A stretch of DNA of 64,000 nt. It comes from an uncultured Bacteroides sp. Its GTDB lineage: Bacteria > Bacteroidota > Bacteroidia > Bacteroidales > Bacteroidaceae. Shown in pieces: positions 1-9,771 of the stretch (positions are counted from its first letter, which is position 1; each line of letters begins with the position of its first letter). The stretch lies in NCBI GenBank assembly GCA_947038155.1, contig CAMQVH010000011.1:1-64000 (forward strand). Reading direction: 5' to 3'. The translations under genes and the position numbers were made by a program. Below the pieces are notes generated by a model. That model ran no database searches, was not told the DNA's origin, and saw only the letters and a program-made list of their open reading frames with translations.

Positions 1-11
1 TACGCTTTTGA

Positions 12-209
12 TTACTTCATTGCTAAGAGTTCCTTAACCTGGCTTACATTTGTTGTATCAACAGTTGTAGAGTAGCACAGATTTCTTTTTCTCTTCTTAG
101 TTTTCTTAGTCAAAATGTGACTGTGAAAAGCGTGCTTTCTTTTGATTTTACCTGTTCCGGTAAGGGTAAACCTTTTTTTAGAACCGGAGTTAGTCTTCAT
201 CTTTGGCAT
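12..209 (-). CDS. rpmI: 50S ribosomal protein L35
   Basis: Small basic ribosomal protein of the large subunit. At 65 residues it has the usual length and opens with the family signature [14 protein letters not shown], followed by a Lys/Arg-rich stretch (about residues 20-43) that contacts 23S rRNA. It lies 73 bp downstream of infC on the same strand. That is the conserved infC-rpmI-rplT arrangement, so rplT is expected just beyond the left edge. Synthesis is probably coupled to the IF-3 operon. Identification is firm from signature, length and context. Confidence 0.97.
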   Translation of the reverse strand: MPKMKTNSGSKKRFTLTGTGKIKRKHAFHSHILTKKTKKRKRNLCYSTTVDTTNVSQVKELLAMK

Positions 210-282
210 CTTACTTGTTTTTAAAATTATTAAATATATAATGGTGACGCACTATACCTGCGCGCCACGCATTCATTCTTTT

Positions 283-888
283 TTATTCTTCCTCGCCCGC
301 TTCCGGCTTTTCGGCCTTCTGTCCCTGAGTTACCGGTTTGGGAGCCGCCGGCTTTTTAGGCATTTCCTTTTTCTTCGGAGAAAGCTGGATTGTCATACGC
401 TTACCTTCAAGTACCGGCATCTGATCCACCTTTGCAAAATCTTCAAGATCGTTGGCAAAACGAAGCAATAACACTTCACCTTGTTCCTTGAAAAGGATGG
501 AACGCCCCTTAAAGAATACATATGCCTTCACTTTATCCCCGTCTTCCAGGAATCCTCTGGCATGTTTCAGCTTAAAGTTGTAATCATGATCGTCAGTCTG
601 CGGTCCGAAACGGATTTCCTTTACGTTCACTTTTACCTGCTTCGCTTTCTGCTCCTTCTGGCGTTTCTTTAATTGATAAAGAAATTTAGAGTAATCAATA
701 ATACGACAAACAGGAGGTTGAGCATTGGGGGAAATTTCAACTAGATCCAGCTCTTTCTCTTCAGCCATTTTCAAGGCCTGAAAGATAGGATATACTTTCG
801 GTTCAATCTCGTCGCCCACGATGCGGACTTCTTTGGCACGAATCTGTTCATTGATTCTATATTGCCCTTTTAAAGTGTCATTCTTCAT
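283..888 (-). CDS. infC: Translation initiation factor IF-3
   Basis: IF-3 binds the 30S subunit, blocks premature 50S joining and proofreads the initiator tRNA/start codon. The 201-residue protein shows the N-domain motif [15 protein letters not shown] near residue 11, a Lys/Arg-rich linker (about 72-88) and a C-domain containing [16 protein letters not shown] and FFKGRS. The last ~28 residues form a Lys/Pro/Ala/Glu-rich tail beyond the core, common in Bacteroidetes. An ATG start is used here; many bacteria use a rare AUU start for autoregulation, and none is apparent at this position. It sits between thrS and rpmI. Confidence 0.97.
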   Translation of the reverse strand: MKNDTLKGQYRINEQIRAKEVRIVGDEIEPKVYPIFQALKMAEEKELDLVEISPNAQPPVCRIIDYSKFLYQLKKRQKEQKAKQVKVNVKEIRFGPQTDDHDYNFKLKHARGFLEDGDKVKAYVFFKGRSILFKEQGEVLLLRFANDLEDFAKVDQMPVLEGKRMTIQLSPKKKEMPKKPAAPKPVTQGQKAEKPEAGEEE

Positions 889-954
889 TAAAAACGTTTA
901 CTTCCTAGTTTGATTTTTTTATTGTTCTACTAAATATTTATCATGAAACGGCTG

Positions 955-962
955 CAAAGTTA
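955..962 (-). promoter_or_regulatory. Possible -7 box for infC-rpmI-rplT
   Basis: On the minus strand this reads TAACTTTG, an exact match to the Bacteroides -7 consensus TAnnTTTG. It overlaps the thrS stop codon and lies 66 bp before the infC ATG. No convincing TTTG -33 element is found at 19-21 bp spacing, so this is a tentative internal promoter that would let infC be expressed independently of thrS. Confidence 0.35.
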
Positions 963-2900
963 CCATTTATTTATCATATTCTGAACTTCTTCGTTCAAAA
1001 TTTTAGCAAATTCTTCATATTTCATGGTTCCTTTGTCGCCTTCCCCTTGTCTGCGAACAGAAACTTCACCATTTTCAGCTTCTTTTTCACCCACAATCAA
1101 CATATAAGGAATGCGTTTCATTTCATTATCACGGATCTTGCGGCCGATCTTTTCATTACGATCATCCACAATAGCACGGATTTCATGCATTTTCAGATAC
1201 ATCTTCACTTGCTCTGCATACTCATTGAACTTTTCACTGATCGGCAGGATAGCTACCTGATCCGGAGTCAGCCACAACGGGAACTTACCGGCAGTGTGTT
1301 CGATCAATACAGCCACAAAACGTTCCATTGATCCGAATGGTGCACGGTGAATCATCACCGGACGGTGCTTCTGGTTGTCAGAGCCCATATATTCCAGTTC
1401 AAAACGTTCCGGCAAGTTATAGTCTACCTGAATGGTTCCCAACTGCCAACGGCGACCGATGGCATCTTTCACCATAAAGTCGAGCTTGGGACCATAGAAA
1501 GCAGCTTCACCGTACTCAATCTTAGCCGGCAAGCCTTTTTCCTCACAAGCCTCGATAATCGCCTGTTCAGCTTTCTCCCAGTTGTCATCGCTACCGATGT
1601 ATTTTTCACGGTTCACTTTATCACGGAGTGATATCTGAGCCTCGAAATTCTGGAAATTCATCGAACGGAACACGATAGAAATGATATCCATCACACGGAG
1701 GAACTCATCTTTCACCTGATCCGGACGACAGAAAATATGTGCGTCATCCTGAGTAAAGCTGCGTACACGAGTTAAACCGTGAAGCTCACCACTTTGTTCA
1801 TAACGGCAAACCGTACCGAATTCTGCAATACGCAACGGAAGGTCCTTGTATGAACGCGGAAAATTCTTATATATCTCGCAGTGATGCGGACAGTTCATCG
1901 GTTTCAAGAAATACTCCTCTCCTTCTTCCGGAGTATGGATCGGCTGGAACGCATCCTTACCGTATTTTGCATAGTGACCGGAAGTCACATACAGCAACTT
2001 ATTACCGATAGGCGGAGTAATTACTTCCTGATAGTCATAGCGGGTCTGGATACGACGCAAGAACTCTTGCAGACGCAAACGCAGTGCAGTACCTTTCGGC
2101 AACCACATCGGAAGTCCCTTACCTACTGTTTCAGAGAACATGAACAACTGCATTTCCTTACCGATCTTACGGTGGTCACGTTTCTTGGCTTCTTCCAGCA
2201 ACACCAGATATTCATCCAGCATTTTCTTTTTCGGGAATGTGATACCATAGATACGGGTCAGCATCTTACGGTCTTCGTGACCGCGCCAGTAAGCACCGGC
2301 AACAGTTGTCAGCTTGATAGCCTTGATCGGCGCAGTCGTCATCAAGTGAGGACCACGGCAAAGGTCAGTAAACGCACCCTGGGTGTAGGTAGTAATATGT
2401 CCGTCTTCCAGTTCTGAGATCAATTCACATTTATACGTTTCGCCACGGTCGCCAAACATTTTCAGAGCGTCCGTCTTCGAAATACTTTCTCTGACTACCG
2501 CTTCTTTCTTTGCCGACAATTCAAGCATCTTTGCTTCGATGGCAGGCAGGTCACTTTCTTTAATCACAGCTTCTCCCGGATCCACATCATAGTAGAAACC
2601 GTTTTCGATAGCCGGTCCGATACCAAACTGGATACCCGGATAAAGTTCCTGCAAAGCTTCAGCCAGCAAGTGGGCGCTTGTGTGCCAAAATGCATGTTTG
2701 CCTTCTTCATCGTCCCATTTGTAAAGTACGAAATCAGCATCTTCATTAATAGGACGTCCTAAATCATAAGTCTCACCGTTCACGCCACATGCAAGTACAT
2801 CCTGTGCCAAGCGCGAACTGATACTTTCTGCAATCTGTAAACCGTTCACTCCTTCGTTATACTCACGAACGGAGCCATCGGGAAATGTTATCTTTATCAT
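960..2900 (-). CDS. thrS: Threonyl-tRNA synthetase
   Basis: Class II aminoacyl-tRNA synthetase charging tRNA-Thr in the cytoplasm. The 646-residue length is normal. The order is a TGS domain (residues 1-60, starting [14 protein letters not shown]), an editing domain with the HTSAH motif at 73-77, then the catalytic core with the zinc-site region [10 protein letters not shown], motif 2 (about [20 protein letters not shown]) and motif 3 [11 protein letters not shown], and finally an anticodon-binding domain. It is co-oriented with infC-rpmI, as in many bacteria, and follows the TPR gene by 82 bp. Confidence 0.98.
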   Translation of the reverse strand: MIKITFPDGSVREYNEGVNGLQIAESISSRLAQDVLACGVNGETYDLGRPINEDADFVLYKWDDEEGKHAFWHTSAHLLAEALQELYPGIQFGIGPAIENGFYYDVDPGEAVIKESDLPAIEAKMLELSAKKEAVVRESISKTDALKMFGDRGETYKCELISELEDGHITTYTQGAFTDLCRGPHLMTTAPIKAIKLTTVAGAYWRGHEDRKMLTRIYGITFPKKKMLDEYLVLLEEAKKRDHRKIGKEMQLFMFSETVGKGLPMWLPKGTALRLRLQEFLRRIQTRYDYQEVITPPIGNKLLYVTSGHYAKYGKDAFQPIHTPEEGEEYFLKPMNCPHHCEIYKNFPRSYKDLPLRIAEFGTVCRYEQSGELHGLTRVRSFTQDDAHIFCRPDQVKDEFLRVMDIISIVFRSMNFQNFEAQISLRDKVNREKYIGSDDNWEKAEQAIIEACEEKGLPAKIEYGEAAFYGPKLDFMVKDAIGRRWQLGTIQVDYNLPERFELEYMGSDNQKHRPVMIHRAPFGSMERFVAVLIEHTAGKFPLWLTPDQVAILPISEKFNEYAEQVKMYLKMHEIRAIVDDRNEKIGRKIRDNEMKRIPYMLIVGEKEAENGEVSVRRQGEGDKGTMKYEEFAKILNEEVQNMINKW

Positions 2901-2982
2901 AATATGATGATGTTATATTTTCATAATGAGAACGCAAAAGTAACGAAATCTTTTGAGTTTTCTATTTTTTATCAAAAAAATG

Positions 2983-5034
2983 TTATTCTGTCTGATCCGT
3001 GAAACGCTTGATCACATTGTAAGCAGAAACAACTCCTAGTTCACCGGCCTTGCTCAAATCTGAGATTCCCGCCTTATTATTACCCAGGAAAATATGCGTT
3101 AGTCCCCGGTTGAAATAAGCGTCAGCAAAGTCCGGAGACAGCTGAATCGCCTTATCGTAATCAACAATCGCAGCCCTGTAATCTTTCAGCATAGCCGCCA
3201 CATTGGCACGGTTATAATAAGCGTAAACGAAGTCCGGAGCCAGAGTTATCACCTTATCCAGGTCCTTTCTGACAACTTCATAATCCACCGCACTCACTTC
3301 CTTGGCAGCAGCGCCACTCGGCATATCCGCTTCGGCAGCCTGTTCAGCCTTCTGATATTCCAGTTGTTTGCAACGAATCAGTGCACGCATGAAATAGGCC
3401 GGGAAGAAATCGCCGTCCAGCAATATCGCCTGAGTCAGGTCGGCAACCGCACTGGAGAAATCCTGTACCAGATAAAAGTCAATGGCACGGGCAAAACGCT
3501 TCGGAGCACTCTTGTCATCGTCCACAATAGCCGATGTATGCGCATCAATCAGGGCAAAATGGAATTTCACCTGTTCTTCCGTCAGCGGGGCCTCCATATT
3601 TGTAATACGGATACGCTTCGGAAGTACATTCGACAGATTCAGGTCTTCAATAAACTTATGGAAATTCACCGAACGCTTCACTTCGCTCGACTTTTCATAA
3701 TAAGTCAAGGCAAACATCGGTTCCAGTTTTATGTTCACATTCTTATCCTGTACGCGTCCGCGATAATCACTTGTATAGCGTTGATCCGCTTCAGAATCAT
3801 CGGCAATCACAATCTTGCGATAGTTGTTCATGTTCTTGTCAGACTTCTTACGGGTTTTTCCTTCCTCGCTTTCGTCACCGTTCTCGCCGCTCTGGTTTTC
3901 TTTATCCTTATTCTGATTCTGGGCAACGTCTTTGTTCGTCCCTCCATTCTGCTTGTCAAGCTGAGCCTTCAACAGTTTGAAGTCATCCTGTTCGGCCCCC
4001 TTCTTGTCGCCGATCTTCTTGCGGGCTTCCGCACGATGATAATATCCTGCGAGGAAGTTCGGATACTGGTCGATAACTGTCGTATAGTCTTTGATAGCGC
4101 CACGATAATCTCCCGTCTGAGCACGAAGCAACGCACGGTTAAAGATAGCCATCATATTATCAGGTTCCATCTGAATCACAAAATCGAAGTCCTCGATAGC
4201 ACGGTTGTCATCCCCGACACGGGCACGAAGCAAACCACGGTTATAATGCCCGATAAAGTTATTGGGATCAATATCCAAAGCCAGATCATAATCGCTCATA
4301 GCACCCCTCAGATTATTCTGATGGAATCTGGCCAAAGCACGGTTTATATAATTACCCGCGTTCTTCGCGCTCAGATGAATCGCACGGTCCAGATCCGATT
4401 CCGCTTCTGCATAGTTGGACTGCTGCAAGCGGACAATAGCCCTTGCCGACCATGCGTCCGGATCATACTTATCCAGTTCGAGAGCCGTATTAAAGTCCTT
4501 CAGTGCCGCAACCGTATCCTTCTGCTGCAAAGAAACCTCTCCCCTCATCAGATAGGCACGTGTATAGCGCGGAGAAACTTTCAGCAAGCTCTCCAAATCC
4601 TCCTTGGCTGCGTCATAATCCTTTTTCTGAATATGCGACAAGGTCAGATTGTGCCACAAGGTGATGTTTTCCGGATCATAATGCAATGCTTTCTGATAAT
4701 CCTCAATCGCCCCGTTGAATTTACTCTGACGAATCCGTGCCAGTCCACGAACCTGATATGCACCTACTACAAACGGATTCCGTTTGATAGCCTCGTCACA
4801 ATCCGCTTCCGCTCCTTGATAATCCTCCAGGTTCACCTTTGCCAGCGCCCTGAAAAAATAAGGCTCATACAAATATGGCTTCGCATTAATTACCTGGTTG
4901 AAATACTGAATAGAAAGCACGTAGTCCTCAAAATACAGCGCATTGCGGGCAATAGTCATCACCCGCTCCGTATTAATCTGAGCACAAACCAGTGTGGGGA
5001 ACAGCAATAAAACTGTTAGTATTCTTTTAATCAT
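2983..5034 (-). CDS. Secreted tetratricopeptide-repeat protein
   Basis: A 683-residue TPR protein with an N-terminal signal peptide (MIKRILTVLLLFPTLVCAQ), so probably periplasmic or envelope-associated. It carries about eight TPR units in the first 350 residues, with repeated patterns such as AIEDYQKAL and DPDAWSARA. A Lys/Asn/Glu-rich low-complexity linker follows at about residues 360-410, then a non-TPR stretch, and further TPR units at the C-terminus. TPR arrays are protein-protein scaffolds; the partner cannot be inferred. It lies between def and thrS on the same strand, a position I recall as conserved in Bacteroides but whose meaning is unknown. Confidence 0.85.
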   Translation of the reverse strand: MIKRILTVLLLFPTLVCAQINTERVMTIARNALYFEDYVLSIQYFNQVINAKPYLYEPYFFRALAKVNLEDYQGAEADCDEAIKRNPFVVGAYQVRGLARIRQSKFNGAIEDYQKALHYDPENITLWHNLTLSHIQKKDYDAAKEDLESLLKVSPRYTRAYLMRGEVSLQQKDTVAALKDFNTALELDKYDPDAWSARAIVRLQQSNYAEAESDLDRAIHLSAKNAGNYINRALARFHQNNLRGAMSDYDLALDIDPNNFIGHYNRGLLRARVGDDNRAIEDFDFVIQMEPDNMMAIFNRALLRAQTGDYRGAIKDYTTVIDQYPNFLAGYYHRAEARKKIGDKKGAEQDDFKLLKAQLDKQNGGTNKDVAQNQNKDKENQSGENGDESEEGKTRKKSDKNMNNYRKIVIADDSEADQRYTSDYRGRVQDKNVNIKLEPMFALTYYEKSSEVKRSVNFHKFIEDLNLSNVLPKRIRITNMEAPLTEEQVKFHFALIDAHTSAIVDDDKSAPKRFARAIDFYLVQDFSSAVADLTQAILLDGDFFPAYFMRALIRCKQLEYQKAEQAAEADMPSGAAAKEVSAVDYEVVRKDLDKVITLAPDFVYAYYNRANVAAMLKDYRAAIVDYDKAIQLSPDFADAYFNRGLTHIFLGNNKAGISDLSKAGELGVVSAYNVIKRFTDQTE

Positions 5035-5110
5035 TGATATTTTATGCTTGTAAACGAAACAAAAATAATGCTTTTCGCTTACTTAACAGGGATATAAACG
5101 TTTTTTATCT

Positions 5111-5665
5111 TTATTTCACCTGTTTCATCTTATATGAACTACGCGCTTTTCCTTTCAGCATCGTATTTAATTTTCCTCTTATCATTTGTTTGCGCAACGG
5201 CGAAAGGTGGTCGATAAACATCTTTCCGTCCAGATGGTCGAACTCATGCTGCATCACCCTTGCCAGATAGCCTTCCACCACTTCATCATGCTCTACAAAG
5301 TTCTCGTCCATGTATTTCACACGGATCTTATTTCCTCTTTTCACAGACTCATGAATGCCGGGCAGACTCAGACAGCCTTCTTCCATACTGACTTCCTCCC
5401 CACCCACTTCGATGATATGAGGATTGATATAAGCTTTATTAAAATCCTTAAATTCCGGATAGTCTTCCGAAAGCGGATCCAATGTAATCGTAACGACACG
5501 GATAGGCAAGCCGATCTGTGGAGCAGCCAGTCCCACGCCGTCGGCGTGTACCATTGTTTCAAACATATTCGCGATCAGCTCTTTCAGGTTCGGATACTCC
5601 GGGGTTATGTCCTCTGCCACCTTTCTCAAAACAGGCTGGCCATATACATAAATTGGTAAAATCAT
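5111..5665 (-). CDS. def: Peptide deformylase
   Basis: Metalloenzyme that removes the formyl group from the N-terminal methionine of nascent proteins. The 184 residues contain all three signature motifs: [10 protein letters not shown] (43-52), EGCLSLPG (96-103, metal-binding Cys) and QHEFDHLDG (139-147, two metal His and the catalytic Glu). Length is typical of type I enzymes. It follows ruvX by 44 bp and precedes the TPR gene on the same strand, suggesting one transcript. Confidence 0.97.
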   Translation of the reverse strand: MILPIYVYGQPVLRKVAEDITPEYPNLKELIANMFETMVHADGVGLAAPQIGLPIRVVTITLDPLSEDYPEFKDFNKAYINPHIIEVGGEEVSMEEGCLSLPGIHESVKRGNKIRVKYMDENFVEHDEVVEGYLARVMQHEFDHLDGKMFIDHLSPLRKQMIRGKLNTMLKGKARSSYKMKQVK

Positions 5666-5709
5666 ACTTTATACTCTACTAAAAAATTAAATTATTCTTT
5701 GTCTTACTA

Positions 5710-6126
5710 TTAAAAACGTTTACTCTCCAAATATGTTTGCAGAATAATTGTGGCACTTATCTCATCCACCAATGCTTTGTTTTGCCGGTCTTTCTTTTTC
5801 AGTCCGGCTTCCAGCATCGTACGGTGTGCGAGAACAGACGTGAAACGTTCGTCCACATATTCTACGGGAAGTTCCGGAAAACGTTTCTTCAATGAACGAA
5901 CAAAGGGTTCGATGTTCTTCATATTTTCCGAAGCTTCATTATTCATCTGCTTGGGCAATCCTATAATAATCCGCTCTACCGGTTCTTTTGCCACATACTC
6001 ACCGATAAAGTTCAGAAGTTCATGCGTGGGTACAGTTGTCAACCCGTTTGCAATCAGTTGCAACGTATCGCTCACAGCTATCCCTGTGCGCTTCCTTCCA
6101 TAATCTATAGCTACTATTCTGCTCAT
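5710..6126 (-). CDS. ruvX: YqgF/RuvX-type putative Holliday junction resolvase / rRNA maturation nuclease
   Basis: RNase H-fold protein of 138 residues. Family marks are IVAIDYGRKRTGIAVSD at the start (Asp in the first strand), the middle motif RIIIGLPKQMNN, the VDERFTS motif and the C-terminal DEISATIILQTYL with a conserved acidic residue. Family members are linked to 16S rRNA 5'-end processing and proposed Holliday junction resolution. It is the first gene of a def-TPR-thrS direction block, after the ompA terminator. Confidence 0.93.
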   Translation of the reverse strand: MSRIVAIDYGRKRTGIAVSDTLQLIANGLTTVPTHELLNFIGEYVAKEPVERIIIGLPKQMNNEASENMKNIEPFVRSLKKRFPELPVEYVDERFTSVLAHRTMLEAGLKKKDRQNKALVDEISATIILQTYLESKRF

Positions 6127-6148
6127 ATGGGGTACAAAAATACAAAAA

Positions 6149-6175
6149 AGACGCTTCCCGCGAAAGGAAACGTCT
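6149..6175 (-). terminator. Rho-independent terminator of the OmpA gene
   Basis: Ten-base-pair stem (AGACGTTTCC pairing with GGGAAGCGTCT on the minus strand, one G-U pair) followed on the minus strand by a T-rich run. It lies 27 bp past the OmpA stop codon and just before ruvX, separating the two transcripts. Confidence 0.75.
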
Positions 6176-6202
6176 CTTTTATTCTATTATTTCAACTGTG
6201 GA

Positions 6203-7348
6203 TTATTCTTCCACGATAGCAACACGGCTCAACTTAGCGTCATCGTAGAACATATTGCCTACACCACCCTTGTAATCAACCTTCAGTTGAGAAGCAGGTA
6301 CACCGAATTCGTTCACCATCAGGTCACGTACAGCTTCAGCTCTCTTCTTACTTAACTTCATGTTGTACTCAGCAGAACCAGTACCCTTGTCAGCATATCC
6401 TGTAACAGTAAATGTCTTTTCCGGATTAGCTTTGATACCCTTAGCCATTGCTTCGATGTTCATGTACTCTCTCTTGCTGATGTTGCTCTTACCAATGTTG
6501 AATACAACAACCAGACGTGGAACGAATCCGCCTTCTTTCTTAACGATTACTTCCGGCTTCTTGTTGCGTGCTTCAACCAAGTCACGTTTCAGAGATTCGT
6601 TTTCACCCTTCAGAGAGTTCAGTCTGTTTCTCATGTCGTCCAACTGGCTTTCCGGTACCATCGGTACAGTAGGAACAGCGTTGAATCCGCGTTTTTTGAA
6701 CTTGTAAGTTACACCTACAGTTACACCGGCCATACCTTCTTTAGAAGTTCCACCGAATGCATCCTTCATCAAAAGGCCACGCAATTCAAGATTGATATCC
6801 CAAGCATCCGATACACGGAAACGGTTGATCAAACCAGCGTTGATACCTAAGTTTTGTTGATGAGGTTCTGACCAAGAAAGAGCCACACCCGCACCTACGT
6901 AAGGAATGAATGAATAAAGACGATCCTCGTTGTAACCGCAGAACATGTTAGAAAGGTTGAAGAGAACATCACCATGGAAGTTAGCCATGTTCCATTTCTG
7001 CTTGTAGTAACCGTTAGAATACTTGCCGCCTTTTACAAATACTTCATTTGCACTGGGTGACGCACCCTTAGCTTGAAGACCGTTGTATGCAACACGCAAT
7101 CCGATACCCGGAGTAAACCATTTACCTACGGCAATATCAAGTGCCGGAGCAATGCGTTTTCCGAAATCCGCTTTACCGTCGTTGTCGCCAAAGTACATTT
7201 GACCACCAACGCCACCACTAATGAACCAATTGGCCCCAAAACGATTAGTCTCTACAGTGTAGGCTTTACCTTCTGTTTTTCCTTTTTCCTGAGCAGACAG
7301 GCACACAGAAGCCCCTACCATTAAAATAAACAATAAACCCTTTTTCAT
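6203..7348 (-). CDS. OmpA-family outer-membrane porin
   Basis: Outer-membrane protein of 381 residues. A signal peptide (residues 1-19, ending CLSAQ) precedes an N-terminal beta-barrel (about 25-225) with alternating aromatic strands. A short coiled coil (about 230-265, ESQLDDMRNRLNSLKGENES) leads into a C-terminal OmpA peptidoglycan-binding domain (about 275-381, VTGYADKGTGSAEYN and LSKKRAEAVRD). It anchors the outer membrane to the wall and may form a pore. It is monocistronic, with a well-spaced promoter, a leader of about 115 nt and its own terminator, consistent with an abundant envelope protein. A nearest gene name is not assigned. Confidence 0.92.
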   Translation of the reverse strand: MKKGLLFILMVGASVCLSAQEKGKTEGKAYTVETNRFGANWFISGGVGGQMYFGDNDGKADFGKRIAPALDIAVGKWFTPGIGLRVAYNGLQAKGASPSANEVFVKGGKYSNGYYKQKWNMANFHGDVLFNLSNMFCGYNEDRLYSFIPYVGAGVALSWSEPHQQNLGINAGLINRFRVSDAWDINLELRGLLMKDAFGGTSKEGMAGVTVGVTYKFKKRGFNAVPTVPMVPESQLDDMRNRLNSLKGENESLKRDLVEARNKKPEVIVKKEGGFVPRLVVVFNIGKSNISKREYMNIEAMAKGIKANPEKTFTVTGYADKGTGSAEYNMKLSKKRAEAVRDLMVNEFGVPASQLKVDYKGGVGNMFYDDAKLSRVAIVEE

Positions 7349-7468
7349 CTCAATTTATTTTAGTAAATAATATAATGCAGTTTGTGTTACGCTATAACCA
7401 CAACTCTACAGGCTCTAAATCTTAAACAAAGAGATATAAATCTCTACCCTTTTTCTTTAAATTTAGTG

Positions 7469-7500
7469 CAAATATAGATATTTATTGTAATACACACAAA
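7469..7500 (-). promoter_or_regulatory. Bacteroides-type promoter of the OmpA gene
   Basis: On the minus strand TTTG (7497-7500) and TATATTTGC (7476-7468) are separated by exactly 20 bp, matching the TTTG/TAnnTTTG house-keeping sigma consensus. Predicted start near 7463 leaves a long leader of about 115 nt before the ATG. Confidence 0.75.
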
Positions 7501-7611
7501 AAAACTCGTAAAAAAACATTTCTTCGTGATATTTATATGGGATGATAAAAGTGTTAGATAGCCTACAAAGGGTATAGCCAACATTTTTGAAAGAAAAATA
7601 AAAGCAAAAAA

Positions 7612-7642
7612 ATAACCAATGATATCGATTATCATTGGTTAT
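7612..7642 (-). terminator. Terminator of the sulfonation operon
   Basis: Twelve-bp perfect stem (ATAACCAATGAT with its complement ATCATTGGTTAT, 7-nt loop) 24 bp after the PCMD gene stop, followed on the minus strand by TTTTTTGCTTTT. This is a strong intrinsic terminator ending the cysQ-to-PCMD transcript. Confidence 0.8.
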
Positions 7643-7666
7643 CCCTTATTTTTTCCGCTACCTTAA

Positions 7667-8638
7667 TTAATATACCAGTTTTACATTATCAATCCACAAT
7701 GAATTTCCGGGTGAACCGACGTAAGCTCCTCCATGACTGGATGTGAACTGGAGATACAGATGAGTCGGCTCATCATTTTCATCCCCCCATGCCACTTCGT
7801 GGATAGGCACGCTTTCACCTTTGCTGTTGACTGTATAGTTCTCAGTCACCTGCAGACGCATCATGTGAGGTTTATATTCGGGACGGCTGGTAATGTCTCC
7901 ATACATAATTTCATACGTGGCATTATTCTTCCAGTCGGTGGAGTGATAGTAATAAGTCACCAACGTTCCGATACGCTTGGCATAAACATTTCCGTTGGCA
8001 TCCTCCCAGCGTTTCTGCAAAAATAAAATAGCAGCCGGATAATCCTTGCCTGCTACATCTGTAATTTTACTGAAACCGGTAGCACGTATACGTTTTTCCC
8101 TGTCGGACATCTTCACTTTATAGTCAAACTGAAGAGCGACCGGCTTCTTGGTAAACGGAATCCCCGTCTGCAGCATCTTCTGCGGGTTCTTGGTACCTTT
8201 GATCGGTTCGTGCACAGATCCCGTAAAGATAGAGCCGGCAGCCAATACGGTAATATTGACAAGCCCCAGTACCTTCACACTCTCCATACGCGTATCCAGG
8301 CGTGCACAGTAACCGTCTCCCCGTTTCTCCGGAAAAACCGACGTATTTGTCTTGGTAATACCTGCCACTTTCGCCATCACATTCGAAGTCGCCCACGGTG
8401 AGCCACCCATATTCTTATACACCTGATCTCCCTTAATTACAGTCGTCGGACCAATCTCATACACATTCTTCGTGTTCCCTCCGATAATCCCCGACTCTTT
8501 TATCTGGCGGTCCACCCATTGGTCCATATCCCCGAAGGGGACCATCTCCACTTTATGCTGCGCCATCAAAGACAAGGAAGAAAAAAATGCAACGAAGCCT
8601 GTCAGAAACAGGCGATGAACCATTTTCTTAATCATCAA
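7667..8638 (-). CDS. Secreted PCMD-domain (putative carbohydrate metabolism) protein
   Basis: A 323-residue protein with an N-terminal signal sequence (hydrophobic stretch about 8-24, ending SLMAQ). Its body resembles the PCMD domain, a beta-sandwich of unknown activity found in surface proteins of Bacteroidetes. The close GSPGNSLWIDNVKLVY at the extreme C-terminus is the typical terminal strand. It is the last gene of the sulfate-activation operon, only 15 bp after the sulfotransferase gene, so it may bind, present or release a sulfonated product or acceptor; that is inference from context. No lipobox or transmembrane helix is seen after the signal. Confidence 0.7.
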   Translation of the reverse strand: MMIKKMVHRLFLTGFVAFFSSLSLMAQHKVEMVPFGDMDQWVDRQIKESGIIGGNTKNVYEIGPTTVIKGDQVYKNMGGSPWATSNVMAKVAGITKTNTSVFPEKRGDGYCARLDTRMESVKVLGLVNITVLAAGSIFTGSVHEPIKGTKNPQKMLQTGIPFTKKPVALQFDYKVKMSDREKRIRATGFSKITDVAGKDYPAAILFLQKRWEDANGNVYAKRIGTLVTYYYHSTDWKNNATYEIMYGDITSRPEYKPHMMRLQVTENYTVNSKGESVPIHEVAWGDENDEPTHLYLQFTSSHGGAYVGSPGNSLWIDNVKLVY

Positions 8639-8653
8639 TACTTATCCTTTCTT

Positions 8654-9760
8654 TTATAAATTATAGTTCCATTGTTTCAAAGCAAAATCCCAGTTTTCCT
8701 CTACCAATCGAATCGTCCGGTCGTCATATTTATACTTATTCTTCTTATATCCCTTCTTGCCGCCAACATATTTTTCGATATCTCCTTGTGCTTCGGCGAA
8801 GCCGGGGATAGAAAGTGACTTATAAATATTCTCCGTCATTCCCATCGCATCCGCTTCAAAGTCTTCAAACTTCACTTCGATCAGATTGCCTTCCGGAATG
8901 AATTTCTTATCCGATTCATACTTATGATACAGCTTTGCATAAATAGAAAGGATATTCTCCTCCAATTGTTCATTGCTGACATCCTCCAGTTTCAGAGGCT
9001 GGATTGTATTTGTAAAGAAACTGCGTGTAGATTCAAATACCGTATACGGATTACGCATCAGGTAGATAAACTTGGCGTTCGGGAACATTTTCACCAATTC
9101 TTTCACCCTGCCCGTATGAGGAGGGTTCTTGCTGAGGAATTGCGTACCCTTGGTATTCCACAAAGAAATCTTGATCAATTTTGTGAATACCTCTTCAAAC
9201 ACTTTCAGTTCTTTGTCCGTGATATCATCAAACAGCAGATACTTGTCCGCATATTCCTGTTGATATTTCGGCAGGAACCAGAAATTATAATAGGTATACG
9301 GCATCATGTTCGACAATGCAAACTCTTCCTCCTGCGGAAGATCCACTGCCAGCTCCATATTATCCGTCGGACGCTTGTCCGGCATCAGCCAGCTCATATT
9401 CTTCTTGAAGAAAGGCTGTCCCCACATCATCAGATGCGGGAATACGGTCTGATAAGTTGTGTTATACCCAAAATGCTTGTCGCAGGAGAACACGTTATGT
9501 ACAAAAGTAGTTCCACTCCGCCAGTGTCCCAGAATGAATACCGGATCATGTTCCAGCGGCTGATTGGCCAACAACTTTTCGTAGCGTTTATCCTGCAATG
9601 CAGCCAACGGAGAAAGCAGGCGGCACACCGCTTTCGTCAACCGGTACTTGCCTTTATAAGCAGCATCAATATCACGGCCGGCAGTGATTGCCTTAAACGT
9701 TTTCCAGTCGGCACCTACCAACGTATTAATCGGAAGTTTATTAAATTCAAGTAATCCCAT
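8654..9760 (-). CDS. PAPS-dependent sulfotransferase (steroid/lipid-type candidate)
   Basis: Transfers sulfonate from PAPS to an acceptor. The 368 residues contain the 5'-phosphosulfate loop GHWRSGTTFVHN (78-89), LSKNPPH (209-215), and the 3'-phosphate-binding motif YLMRNPYTVFESTRSFF (233-249, Arg236 and Ser244). No signal peptide or membrane helix is present, so it should act in the cytosol. It lies 11 bp after cysN, which with cysC and cysD makes its PAPS donor, while cysQ removes the product PAP. From memory, the corresponding B. thetaiotaomicron gene BT_0416 sulfonates cholesterol and other sterols; orthology is inferred from gene order and motifs and not checked. Confidence 0.88.
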   Translation of the reverse strand: MGLLEFNKLPINTLVGADWKTFKAITAGRDIDAAYKGKYRLTKAVCRLLSPLAALQDKRYEKLLANQPLEHDPVFILGHWRSGTTFVHNVFSCDKHFGYNTTYQTVFPHLMMWGQPFFKKNMSWLMPDKRPTDNMELAVDLPQEEEFALSNMMPYTYYNFWFLPKYQQEYADKYLLFDDITDKELKVFEEVFTKLIKISLWNTKGTQFLSKNPPHTGRVKELVKMFPNAKFIYLMRNPYTVFESTRSFFTNTIQPLKLEDVSNEQLEENILSIYAKLYHKYESDKKFIPEGNLIEVKFEDFEADAMGMTENIYKSLSIPGFAEAQGDIEKYVGGKKGYKKNKYKYDDRTIRLVEENWDFALKQWNYNL

Positions 9761-9771
9761 CGTTCTACATT

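Larger units (their letters stand above)
7349..7666. other. Intergenic region between OmpA and the PCMD gene
   Basis: 318 bp without a convincing gene. It holds the OmpA promoter and leader (right-to-left) and, at its right end, the terminator of the sulfonation operon. A 63-codon open frame on the minus strand spans the middle, but it overlaps the promoter and looks like AT-rich noise. Confidence 0.6.

Noticed and set aside
3364..5010. Long plus-strand open frame opposite the TPR gene (548 codons)
   Set aside because: It is the antisense shadow of a repeat-rich, codon-biased gene; composition is dominated by Ile/Leu/Arg with no domain. The minus-strand TPR protein with signal peptide is clearly real.
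7444..7635. 63-codon minus-strand open frame between OmpA and the PCMD gene
   Set aside because: It overlaps the OmpA promoter and the operon terminator, has AT-driven composition (Phe/Ile/Lys/Ser) and no family resemblance.
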